A stretch of DNA of 64,000 nucleotides from Pseudomonas sp. B21-023. Its GTDB lineage: Bacteria; Pseudomonadota; Gammaproteobacteria; Pseudomonadales; Pseudomonadaceae. A model generated the notes under the pieces. The model was not told where the DNA came from. It saw nothing but the letters and a program-made list of their open reading frames with translations, and ran no database searches. Below are positions 9,075-16,271 of this stretch, in pieces; the stretch's first letter is position 1, and each line of letters starts with the position of its first letter. Location: assembly GCF_024749165.1 (NCBI RefSeq), contig NZ_CP087190.1, positions 1,200,001 through 1,264,000 on the forward strand. Reading direction: 5' to 3'. The position numbers were made by a program, and so were the translations under genes.

Positions 9075-9452
9075 ATGCATCAGCTCAATGTCCTTATCCA
9101 CCAGGCTCGGCCCTACTATCAGATGCTCTTGCATCAGGCCTTCAATGCCCAGGGTGTGTACAACGTACGGCTCACCGATGACGTGCCGGCAGCCACGGCC
9201 AACATCACACAAGGGCAGCGGCCCGTTGATGTGCTGGTGCTCGACCAGGGGATGCCAAGCCGTCATGCCCGACGCCTGTTCAAGTACCTGGTGCAGGCTT
9301 CCTGCGCGGGTGGGTTGCTGTTTGTCGGCTATGGCGACGCGGGGGGCATCGACCTGGCGCTCGAGGCCCGCAAACAGGGCTTGAATGTCCTGGCCGAGCT
9401 GCCCTGGCCGATGTCAATGGTGGGCCTGGAGCAGGCGCTCGGGCGCCTGTAG
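9075..9452 (+). CDS. Degenerate (pseudo-)receiver domain protein
   Basis: A 125-residue stand-alone protein with the length and strand pattern of a response-regulator receiver domain. The phospho-acceptor region is recognisable: Asp57 in VDVLVLDQGMP, with Met60-Pro61 in the usual D-x-x-M-P spacing. The other active-site residues seem to be missing. The first strand reads NVLIHQAR where receivers normally have two acidic residues, and the last strand ends VLAELPWP where the conserved Lys-Pro is expected. It probably does not undergo normal phosphotransfer. No histidine kinase or output domain is nearby. It follows the thrC terminator, so it should have its own promoter. Function unknown. Confidence 0.7.
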   Translation: MHQLNVLIHQARPYYQMLLHQAFNAQGVYNVRLTDDVPAATANITQGQRPVDVLVLDQGMPSRHARRLFKYLVQASCAGGLLFVGYGDAGGIDLALEARKQGLNVLAELPWPMSMVGLEQALGRL

Positions 9453-9590
9453 CCTGACCTTCGGCAAGCAAAGGGTGGGCGGAGCATCGAAACTGTCATG
9501 TTGGTCGCGGATGCTCGTGATGACGGGCCTGGCGAACTTTCCGCCGGCCCCGATGGTCAGTTTTCTTACCCTAGCCAGCGAGTGATCCGG

Positions 9591-9872
9591 ATGGAAAGAA
9601 TCTGCAGACTGCTCAACGATGCCCTGACCCCTTACCAGGCCGAGCTTGGACCGACCGATAACCGTGGCCGCCGTCACCTGAGTGTTCACGATGAGCACGG
9701 TTTGCCGATTTTGCGGCGTACCGTTTGTGAGCGAGAGCTGATAGAACAGCAATTGCTGGTCGATCTGGTCGATGGCCTGCACCGTGACCTGCAGATTGCC
9801 GAAGGCCGTCTGCAACCCTGTGTGATCGCCGCCTTGCAGCATCAGAGGCAAATGCAGGGAACCTTTGCCTGA
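9591..9872 (+). CDS. Small DUF3509-like protein
   Basis: A 93-residue soluble protein starting MERICRLLNDALTPYQAELG. It resembles the Pseudomonas DUF3509 family: an amphipathic N-terminal helix, a short beta hairpin (RRHLSVHDEHGLPILRR), then helices with LVDLVDGLHRDLQIAEGRL. I chose ATG 9591; the frame is open for 31 codons upstream but that part has low complexity and no good start. No catalytic residues are evident and the function of the family is unknown to me. A terminator follows at 9964. Confidence 0.62.
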   Translation: MERICRLLNDALTPYQAELGPTDNRGRRHLSVHDEHGLPILRRTVCERELIEQQLLVDLVDGLHRDLQIAEGRLQPCVIAALQHQRQMQGTFA

Positions 9873-9963
9873 CCGGCCCGTCAGACTCAGCAAGGGCAAC
9901 CTGACGGTGCTTTGCTCCGGTGCCATCCAGGCTGTCACTGGAAGTCCCAGGGACTTTCGCTTG

Positions 9964-10000
9964 ACCCCGGTCGTCTTCCCCAGCGGCCGGGGTTTCTTTT
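9964..10000 (+). terminator. Rho-independent terminator after the DUF3509-like gene
   Basis: Stem ACCCCGG (9964-9970) pairs with CCGGGGT (9987-9993) across a 16-base loop and is followed by TTCTTTT. The loop is long but the stem is GC-rich and the T tract is clear. Confidence 0.78.
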
Positions 10001-10055
10001 GCCTTGAATTCACCTGCACCCTGTCAGGTGCCACTGCTGATCTGTACGGGTCAGT

Positions 10056-10934
10056 TCAGCGCACCGGCGCTTCGCCCTGCTCGAAAAAATGCCGGGCCTG
10101 GCCCAGATAATCTTCCTGCAGCTCCGGATCCAGCCAGCGGGCATACAGGCCTGGCAACGTATCGCGGCGCAGCATCGGCAGCAGCTGGTCGATATTGGCG
10201 ATCGCCTCGCGTCCCAAGGCGGTGTCCGAGCAGCCTACATGGAGGAACTGGTAGCGGTTGACGCCACGGATGGGATAGAAGCGGTAATCGTCCAGCGAGC
10301 CATTCTGCTGCTGGATCAGGTAGCGAACCTCTGGCCAGTAGCCGAGCACCAGTTGCAGGCGCCCCAATTGTTGCATCTCCAGCAGGCTGGCGGTGGCATC
10401 GTTGCCGTAGTGGCGGCTGAAGGCGCTGTCAGGCAACTGCTTCAGGACATCATCGACCTGCATGCTGTAGCTGCGCTCTGCGACGATGCCGAGCTTGAGC
10501 CGGGTCTGGGTCAGCAGCCGCTGAAGATCCACCTGTTGTCCGTCCAGATAAGGCTCCAGCAGCGCCTGGTCGTGCTTGCGAACCACCAGGCCACTGCTCA
10601 GTACGCCCAGCGATGGCTGGGAGAAATGCACGTACCTGGCACGTTCGGGCGTCCAGAGCAGGGTCGGGTCGCAAGTGAAACTGTGCTCCTGGAGCATCTG
10701 GATGCCGCGGGCGCGATTGACTCGGACTATCTGGTGGTCGTACTTGGGCATCTGCGCGATCAGCTTGGGCAACAATTGGTCGATCACGCCCTGGCCTTTG
10801 GCCGGCCCTTCGAAAATGGTGAACGGCGGCAGGTCACGGACCAGCCACAGCAGGCGCTCTCTGGCCTCGGCCGATTGTGCCGCGAGCGCGCTGAATACCA
10901 GGCAGAGCAGCAGGGGCAGGTGGCGGATGCGCAT
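10056..10934 (-). CDS. Periplasmic solute-binding (family 3-like) protein
   Basis: A 292-residue exported protein of the bacterial extracellular solute-binding type. The signal peptide MRIRHLPLLLCLVFSALAAQ is followed by ERLLWLVRDLPPFTIFEGPAKGQGV, the substrate-entry pattern of family 3 binding folds, and ALGREAIANIDQLLPM near the C-terminus. No ABC permease lies nearby, so it may act as a sensor or orphan binder. I chose the ATG at 10934 because the longer frame (to 11027) overlaps the CoA-transferase and lacks a signal peptide. It lies 10 bases after that gene on the same strand. The ligand is unknown. Confidence 0.78.
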   Translation of the reverse strand: MRIRHLPLLLCLVFSALAAQSAEARERLLWLVRDLPPFTIFEGPAKGQGVIDQLLPKLIAQMPKYDHQIVRVNRARGIQMLQEHSFTCDPTLLWTPERARYVHFSQPSLGVLSSGLVVRKHDQALLEPYLDGQQVDLQRLLTQTRLKLGIVAERSYSMQVDDVLKQLPDSAFSRHYGNDATASLLEMQQLGRLQLVLGYWPEVRYLIQQQNGSLDDYRFYPIRGVNRYQFLHVGCSDTALGREAIANIDQLLPMLRRDTLPGLYARWLDPELQEDYLGQARHFFEQGEAPVR

Positions 10935-10944
10935 GGGCCGCGGA

Positions 10945-12144
10945 TCAGACCGTACCGGCCGCGCGCAGGCGGGCAATGGCGGCTGCGTCGTAGCCCAGGC
11001 TGGCCAGTAGCGGCGTCGTATGTTCACCCAGGGCCGGTCCGACCCATTCGGCGCTGCCGGGGGTGTCGGACAGCTTGGGCACGATACCCGGCATCTTGAA
11101 CGGCTTGCCGTCCGGCAGTCGGGCCTGGAGGAACATCTCGCGGGCGAGGAATTGCGGGTCGCCCAGCATGTCCTCGGCGGAGTAGATCCGGCTGGCCGGT
11201 ACCTCGGCGTCGTTGAGCGCCTGCATCACTTTGTCTAGCGGCAGGCCGTTGGCCCAGCGGTCGATGACGCCGTACAGCTCGTCGCGGCGGGCATCGCGGC
11301 CATCGTTGGTGGCCAGGGCGGCATCGTTGGCCAGGTCGTCGCGGCCGATGGCCTGCATGAAGCGCTTGAAGATCGCATCGCCATTGGCGCCGATCTGTAC
11401 GTGCCGGCCATCGGCGGTGGTATGGATGCAGGAAGGGGTGATACCCGGCATGATGTTGCCGGTGCGCTCGCGGATAAAGCCGAACACGTCGAACTCCGGC
11501 ACCATGCTCTCCATCATGGCGAAGATGGCTTCGTACAGCGCCACATCCACGACTTGGCCGTCGCCACCGTTGACTTCGCGATGACGCAAGGCCATCAGCG
11601 CGCCGATTACGCCCCAAAGGGCGGCAATGGAGTCGCCGATGGAAATCCCCGTGCGCACCGGTGGGCGATCCTCGAAGCCGGTGATGTAGCGCAACCCGCC
11701 CATGGATTCGCCAACCGCGCCGAAGCCCGGCTGGTCCTTCATCGGGCCGGTCTGGCCAAACCCCGACAGGCGCACCATCACCAGGCGTGGGTTGAGGGCG
11801 TGCAGCACGTCCCAGCCCAGGCCGAGCTTTTCCAGCACACCGGGGCGGAAGTTCTCGATCAGGATGTCGGCCTCGGCCAGCAGGCGCTTGAGCACTTCGC
11901 GGCCTTCAGGATGCTTGAGGTTGAGGGTCAGTGATTGCTTGTTGCGCGCCTGGACGAACCACCACAGTGACGTGCCCTCGTACAGCTTGCGCCATTTGCG
12001 CAGCGGGTCGCCGCCATCGGGCGACTCGACCTTGATTACCTCTGCACCGAATTCGGCGCAGATCCGCGAGGCGAACGGGCCGGCGATCAAGGTGCCGAGC
12101 TCGATGACTTTCAGGCCGGCGAGAGGTTTGCTGGGCATTGTCAT
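10945..12144 (-). CDS. CaiB/BaiF family (class III) CoA-transferase
   Basis: A 399-residue class III CoA-transferase, which moves CoA between carboxylic acids through an aspartyl anhydride. Conserved family blocks are visible: GLKVIELGTLIAGPFASRI, FGAEVIKVESPDGGDP, ILIENFRPGVLEKLGLGW, VRLSGFGQTGPM and the substrate region GDSIAALWGVIGALMAL. Family members include formyl-CoA, carnitine and bile-acid transferases; the substrate here cannot be told from sequence. Start at 12144 (MTMPSKPL) or 12138; the 14 residues further upstream are not conserved. It is 10 bases before the solute-binding gene, a likely two-gene operon. Confidence 0.9.
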   Translation of the reverse strand: MTMPSKPLAGLKVIELGTLIAGPFASRICAEFGAEVIKVESPDGGDPLRKWRKLYEGTSLWWFVQARNKQSLTLNLKHPEGREVLKRLLAEADILIENFRPGVLEKLGLGWDVLHALNPRLVMVRLSGFGQTGPMKDQPGFGAVGESMGGLRYITGFEDRPPVRTGISIGDSIAALWGVIGALMALRHREVNGGDGQVVDVALYEAIFAMMESMVPEFDVFGFIRERTGNIMPGITPSCIHTTADGRHVQIGANGDAIFKRFMQAIGRDDLANDAALATNDGRDARRDELYGVIDRWANGLPLDKVMQALNDAEVPASRIYSAEDMLGDPQFLAREMFLQARLPDGKPFKMPGIVPKLSDTPGSAEWVGPALGEHTTPLLASLGYDAAAIARLRAAGTV

Positions 12145-12285
12145 GGGGCATCCGTGGAGGCTGGGCGTGAGCGCAGGTTGTATCACAGCTCGGCGGCGGC
12201 AGGTATATCGGCGTTGTCTGATCCGGCGCTGGCGCCCGGGATCAGTTAGACTGTGCGACTTTCCCCCGCAAGAAGCCTATCGCCC

Positions 12286-12828
12286 ATGGCCCAGCCGTCC
12301 ACAACCTACAAGTTCGAACTGAATCTGACCGACCTCGACCGCGGCGTGTACGAGAACGTTCGCCAGACCATCGCCCGCCACCCTTCGGAAACCGAAGAGC
12401 GCATGGCCGTGCGCCTGCTGGGCTATGCCCTCTGGTACAACGAGCAGCTGTCCTTCGGTCGCGGCTTGTCGGACGTCGATGAGGCGGCCCTGTGGGAAAA
12501 AAGCCTGGACGATCGCATCCTGCACTGGATCGAAGTCGGCCAGCCCGACGCCGACCGCCTGACCTGGTGCTCGCGGCGTACCGAGCGCACCAGCCTGCTG
12601 GCCTACGGCAGCTTGCGGGTGTGGGAGACCAAGGTGCTCGGCGCGGTCAAGGGCCTGAAGAACCTGAGCATTGCCGCCGTCCCGCAAGAGGTGCTGGAAA
12701 CCCTCGCCACCGACATGCCGCGTACCATCAAGTGGGACGTGATGATCAGCGAAGGCACGGTGTTCGTCACCGACGACCGTGGCCAGCACGAAGTGCAGTT
12801 GCAATGGTTGCTTGGCGAGCGCGGCTGA
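12286..12828 (+). CDS. yaeQ: YaeQ family protein
   Basis: A 180-residue protein of the YaeQ family, with a PD-(D/E)XK nuclease-like fold but no established biochemical role. The sequence MAQPSTTYKFELNLTDLDRGVYE and ERMAVRLLGYALWYNEQLSFGRGLS is characteristic, followed by WIEVGQPDADRLTWCSRRTE near residue 85, where the nuclease-fold acidic residues fall. ATG 12286 is chosen over an 11-residue upstream extension. recJ starts 30 bases after it, on the same strand. Confidence 0.92.
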   Translation: MAQPSTTYKFELNLTDLDRGVYENVRQTIARHPSETEERMAVRLLGYALWYNEQLSFGRGLSDVDEAALWEKSLDDRILHWIEVGQPDADRLTWCSRRTERTSLLAYGSLRVWETKVLGAVKGLKNLSIAAVPQEVLETLATDMPRTIKWDVMISEGTVFVTDDRGQHEVQLQWLLGERG

Positions 12829-12858
12829 CCTGAACCAAAGCGGAATTGCGAAGACCCC

Positions 12859-14568
12859 ATGCGTATCGAACCACGTCCCCTGCCGTCGCCCCTGCCTTTG
12901 CTGGGCAACCTGCCACCCTTGTTGACCCGTCTCTATGCCGCCCGTGGCGTGCAGTCCGAAGCCGAACTGGACAAGGGCCTGGCCCGCCTGTTGCCGTACC
13001 AGCAACTCAAGGGCATCGAGGCGGCGGTGGAGCTGCTGGTCGAGGCGCTCGACCAGCGCCAGCGCATTCTCATTGTCGGCGATTTCGACGCCGACGGTGC
13101 CACCGCCAGCACGGTCGGTGTGCTGGGTTTGCGCTTGCTGGGCGCGGCCCATGTCGACTACCTGGTGCCCAACCGCTTCGAATATGGCTATGGCCTGACC
13201 CCGGAGATCGTAGCGGTCGCGCTCGAGCGCCAGCCGCAATTGCTGATCACTGTGGACAACGGTATTTCCAGCGTCGATGGCGTGGCCGCAGCCAAGGCCG
13301 CCGGGCTCAAGGTGCTGGTCACCGACCACCACCTGCCGGGCGAGCAGTTGCCGGCCGCCGATGCCATCGTCAATCCCAACCAGCCGGGTTGTGCGTTCCC
13401 CAGCAAGTCACTGGCCGGTGTCGGCGTGATCTTCTACGTGCTGATGGCCCTGCGTGCGCGGTTGCGCAGCCTGGGGCGCTACGAAACGCAGCCGCAGCCG
13501 AATATCGGCGAATTGCTCGACCTGGTGGCATTGGGCAGCGTCGCCGACGTGGTGCCGCTGGATGCCAATAACCGCATCCTGGTGCATCAGGGGCTGGAGC
13601 GTATTCGCGCCGGCCGCGCCCGCCCCGGGCTGAAGGCGATTCTCGAGGTGGCACGGCGTGACCACAAGCGCATCACTTCCACCGACCTTGGCTTCATCCT
13701 TGGCCCTCGGCTCAATGCTGCCGGGCGCCTGGACGACATGAGTCTGGGCATCGAATGCCTGTTGTGCGAAGACGCGACCCTGGCGCTGGACATGGCCCAA
13801 CAGCTGGATGGCCTGAATCAGGATCGCAAGTCCATTGAGCAGGGCATGCAGCGCGAGGCCCTGGCCCAGCTCAAGGACCTGCCGGTCGAGTCCATGCCTT
13901 ATGGCTTGTGCCTGTTCGACGCCGACTGGCACCAGGGGGTGATCGGCATCCTCGCCTCGCGCCTGAAAGAGCGTTACCACCGCCCGACCATCGCCTTTGC
14001 CGATGCGGGGGAAGGGGTGTTGAAGGGCTCGGCGCGTTCGGTGCCGGGGTTCCATATCCGTGACGCACTGGACGCCGTGGCGGCGCGGCATCCGAGCTTG
14101 ATCAGCAAGTTCGGCGGGCATGCCATGGCGGCGGGGCTGTCCTTGCCGGCCGACAATTTCCCGGCGTTTGCCGAGGCGTTCGACGATGAGGTGCGGCGGC
14201 AGTTGCGTGAGGAAGACCTGACCGGGCGGTTGTTGTCGGATGGCACCCTGGCGGTGGAGGAGTTCCACCTGGATCTGGCGCGGGCATTGCGCAACGCCGG
14301 GCCCTGGGGGCAGCACTTTCCCGAGCCGTTGTTCCACGGGGTGTTCCAGCTGGTCGAGCAGCGGGTCGTCGGGGAGCGGCATCTGAAAGTGGTGCTCAAG
14401 AGCGAGTGTGGGGCGGTGCGGTTGGATGGGATTGCCTTTGGGATTGACCGGGACGTTTGGCCGAATCCTACTGTGCGGTGGGTGGAGTTGGCTTACAAGT
14501 TGGATGTGAATGAGTTTCGGGGGAATGAGAGTGTGCAGTTGATGATTGCGCATATGGAAGCGCGGTGA
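12859..14568 (+). CDS. recJ: Single-strand-specific 5'-3' exonuclease RecJ
   Basis: RecJ degrades single-stranded DNA 5' to 3' in recombination and mismatch/base-excision repair. The 569-residue protein carries the DHH motifs: VGDFDADGATAS near residue 72, VTDHHLPGEQLP near 153, DLVALGSVADVVPL near 222 and the DHHA1 motif KFGGHAMAAGLSLP near 415, plus the C-terminal OB-like part. The last 150 bases shift to G/T-ending codons unlike the C-ending usage earlier in the gene. Confidence 0.97.
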   Translation: MRIEPRPLPSPLPLLGNLPPLLTRLYAARGVQSEAELDKGLARLLPYQQLKGIEAAVELLVEALDQRQRILIVGDFDADGATASTVGVLGLRLLGAAHVDYLVPNRFEYGYGLTPEIVAVALERQPQLLITVDNGISSVDGVAAAKAAGLKVLVTDHHLPGEQLPAADAIVNPNQPGCAFPSKSLAGVGVIFYVLMALRARLRSLGRYETQPQPNIGELLDLVALGSVADVVPLDANNRILVHQGLERIRAGRARPGLKAILEVARRDHKRITSTDLGFILGPRLNAAGRLDDMSLGIECLLCEDATLALDMAQQLDGLNQDRKSIEQGMQREALAQLKDLPVESMPYGLCLFDADWHQGVIGILASRLKERYHRPTIAFADAGEGVLKGSARSVPGFHIRDALDAVAARHPSLISKFGGHAMAAGLSLPADNFPAFAEAFDDEVRRQLREEDLTGRLLSDGTLAVEEFHLDLARALRNAGPWGQHFPEPLFHGVFQLVEQRVVGERHLKVVLKSECGAVRLDGIAFGIDRDVWPNPTVRWVELAYKLDVNEFRGNESVQLMIAHMEAR

Positions 14569-14631
14569 TCTTTTGTTGGGGTTTTTGGGTTTTGGGTTTT
14601 GGTTGTTTTGACGTTGTATGCGTATTCATTT

Positions 14632-14908
14632 GCGATGTCGACGCACAGTCACCTTTCCGCCCTTACGGCGGCTTACTTTGGTCGTAACTCGCCGTCCGCG
14701 GCCAAAGTAAGCAAAGCCGTGGCGCTCCATTCATCCGGCCCTCCGCTTCGCTCCGGGTTCCCTCACTCCGGCCTTGCTCCCGGGAGGACCGCGCTGAACG
14801 CCCCATCCTGGGGCGCAGCGCTTGACGGGCATCCATGCCCGTCACCTCCCTCCGCAAGACCTCCGTTCGGCCTCCTGAAGTCGCGAAGTTACGGGCGGCG
14901 CCTGCACT
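14632..14908 (+). repeat. Dispersed repeat, copy A (inverted relative to copy B)
   Basis: A 277-base GC-rich element starting GCGATGTCGACGCACAGTCA and ending near GGCGGCGCCTGCAC. It is clearly related to the reverse complement of 15137-15395: shared stretches include CACCTTTCCGCC, CGCCCCATCCTGGGGCGCAG and GGCCTCCTGAAGTCGC. It contains an open frame of about 100 codons (14599-14910). That frame aligns with one in copy B, but the composition (Pro/Ser/Arg-rich) and the presence in repeats argue against a real gene. Confidence 0.85.
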
Positions 14909-14953
14909 AACGCAGCTAGTCGCTAGTTGCCATCGTGGGAACTCTAGATCAAC

Positions 14954-15025
14954 ATCGCGGGGCAAGCCCGCTCCCACGATAGTTTAAATACTTCATTCAA
15001 CGTGGGAGCGGGCTTGCCCCGCGAT
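14954..15025. repeat. REP inverted pair (ATCGCGGGGC subfamily)
   Basis: A perfect 25-base inverted repeat: the left arm 14954-14978 starts ATCGCGGGGCAAGCCCGCTC and the right arm 15001-15025 is its exact reverse complement. The spacer is 22 AT-rich bases. The same unit recurs at 56031-56110. It lies midway between copies A and B of the larger repeat. Confidence 0.93.
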
Positions 15026-15073
15026 AGCGTAATGAAGAACAACATAACAGCCACTAACAAAACCAACATTTTT

Positions 15074-15117
15074 GCTCTTGATCTGCTCTTGATCTGCTCT
15101 TGATCTGCTCTTGATCT
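15074..15117 (+). repeat. Four perfect tandem copies of an 11-bp unit
   Basis: GCTCTTGATCT is repeated four times without a mismatch (15074-15084, 15085-15095, 15096-15106, 15107-15117). The lack of spacers rules out CRISPR. The rest of 14909-15136 shows no gene. Confidence 0.97.
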
Positions 15118-15136
15118 TGCTTCTAAATGCGCGATA

Positions 15137-15395
15137 GTTCAGGCGCCGCCAATTGCGACTTCAGGAGGCCGAGTGGAGTTCTTGCGTAGTGGGGCGACGG
15201 CCATGGATGGCCGTCGAGCGCTGCGCCCCAGGATGGGGCGTACAGCGCGGTACCCACGGGAGCAAGAACGGAGCGAGGGAACCCCGGAGCGAAGCGTAGG
15301 GGCCGTATGAACGGAGCCGAACGGTTTTGCCGACTTTTGCCACGACAAAAGTCGGCCGCCGTAAAGGCGGAAAGGTGCCGAAATGTCGACATCGC
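15137..15395 (-). repeat. Dispersed repeat, copy B (inverted relative to copy A)
   Basis: A 259-base element whose reverse complement starts GCGATGTCGAC and matches copy A along its length. It contains a strong internal palindrome (CGACTTTTG pairing with CAAAAGTCG, around 15331-15355) and a 90-codon minus-strand frame that parallels the frame in copy A. It ends about 60 bases from the 3' end of the TetR gene. Confidence 0.85.
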
Positions 15396-15431
15396 CTACG
15401 AATGAGCATAAAAAATTCAAAAAAATGGCTT

Positions 15432-15455
15432 CCGAACCCGAACCCGAACCCGAAC
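15432..15455. repeat. Four tandem CCGAAC hexamers
   Basis: CCGAAC is repeated four times without error, lying directly beyond the stop codon of the minus-strand TetR gene. It marks the right edge of the repeat-filled 889-base gene-free block (14569-15457). Confidence 0.95.
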
Positions 15456-15457
15456 CC

Positions 15458-16087
15458 TTACACCCGAAACGCCCGAATAAAAACCCCCACCGCCTCCCGC
15501 ACATGCGCCTCAGCCTCATCCCCCTCCAGCGCCGGCGAGCACCCCAGCAGCAACCGATAATCCGGCGCCCCCTTCACCAGGCAGAAGAAATGCTCCGCCG
15601 CCTGCCACGGGTTGTCGATCCGCAACAGCCCCCGCTGGTCGACACAACGCAGCAGCGCTTCCATCCCGCTCATCACCCGCTTGGGCCCCGCCGCGTAGAA
15701 GTACTGGCCAAACCCCGGGTCCTGGCTGCCCAAGGCAAAGATCAGGCGGCTCAGCTGGACGGCCTCGTCACTGCTGATCAACGCCTGGAAGCCTCGGGCA
15801 ATGTTCAGCAGCACGTCTTCCACCGCCGCGCCTTCGGGGTATTCGAACATCAGGTCAGGCAACTGGTTCTGGCAGGTGGCCATGACCGCCGCGCCGAACA
15901 GGGTCTGCTTGTCGGTGAAATGGCTGTACACGGTGAGTTTTGAAACACCTGCCGCCGCAGCGACCGCATCCATGCTGGTGTTGGCATAGCCAAGGCTGAG
16001 AAACAGGCGCTTGGCGGCTTCGAGGATGGCCTCGCGCTTGGCAAGGTCCTTGGGCCGGCCGGGGCCGATGGGTGCGTCGTTGGACAT
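15458..16087 (-). CDS. mexL: TetR-family repressor, MexL-like
   Basis: A 209-residue TetR regulator. The N-terminal DNA-binding domain reads REAILEAAKRLFLSLGYANT, with the helix-turn-helix MDAVAAAAGVSKLTVYSHF at about residues 38-56. The remainder is an alpha-helical ligand domain with the TetR_C pattern EGDEAEAHV at the end. It is divergent from the MFP-RND pump genes, the same layout as mexL-mexJK of P. aeruginosa, where MexL represses the pump. The start at 16087 (MSNDAPIGPGRPK) is preferred over the ATG ten codons upstream. A perfect operator-like palindrome lies in the shared promoter region. The symbol rests on synteny and similarity, not on a search. Confidence 0.82.
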   Translation of the reverse strand: MSNDAPIGPGRPKDLAKREAILEAAKRLFLSLGYANTSMDAVAAAAGVSKLTVYSHFTDKQTLFGAAVMATCQNQLPDLMFEYPEGAAVEDVLLNIARGFQALISSDEAVQLSRLIFALGSQDPGFGQYFYAAGPKRVMSGMEALLRCVDQRGLLRIDNPWQAAEHFFCLVKGAPDYRLLLGCSPALEGDEAEAHVREAVGVFIRAFRV

Positions 16088-16219
16088 GAGGGACCGCATT
16101 CTCTGTGAAAGGGGCACATCTTACCGGGTCCAGGGGCGGTCGGCTGCAGCGTACGTCGCACCACTAAATATCGATTTTCTCTGAAGCGCCTGCTTCCCCG
16201 GCTCGATTCGCTGACTTAA

Positions 16220-16235
16220 TATACTCGCCAGTATA
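16220..16235. promoter_or_regulatory. Candidate TetR/MexL operator in the divergent promoter region
   Basis: TATACT-CGCC-AGTATA is a perfect 16-base palindrome, 36 bases before the mexJ-like start. It overlaps AT-rich -10-like hexamers for both directions (TATACT on each strand, TATAAA at 16232-16237). A repressor bound here could silence both the pump operon and its own gene. The role is inferred. Confidence 0.6.
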
Positions 16236-16271
16236 AATATTCGATGCGCCCTCTGCCAAAGGTCATTCATC

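Noticed and set aside
14599..14910. 103-codon frame inside repeat copy A, with a similar minus-strand frame in copy B
   Set aside because: Translated similarity follows from the shared DNA repeat; composition is Pro/Ser/Arg-rich and there is no convincing start region.
15074..15117. Possible CRISPR array
   Set aside because: Units are 11 bases with no spacers and no cas genes in the window.
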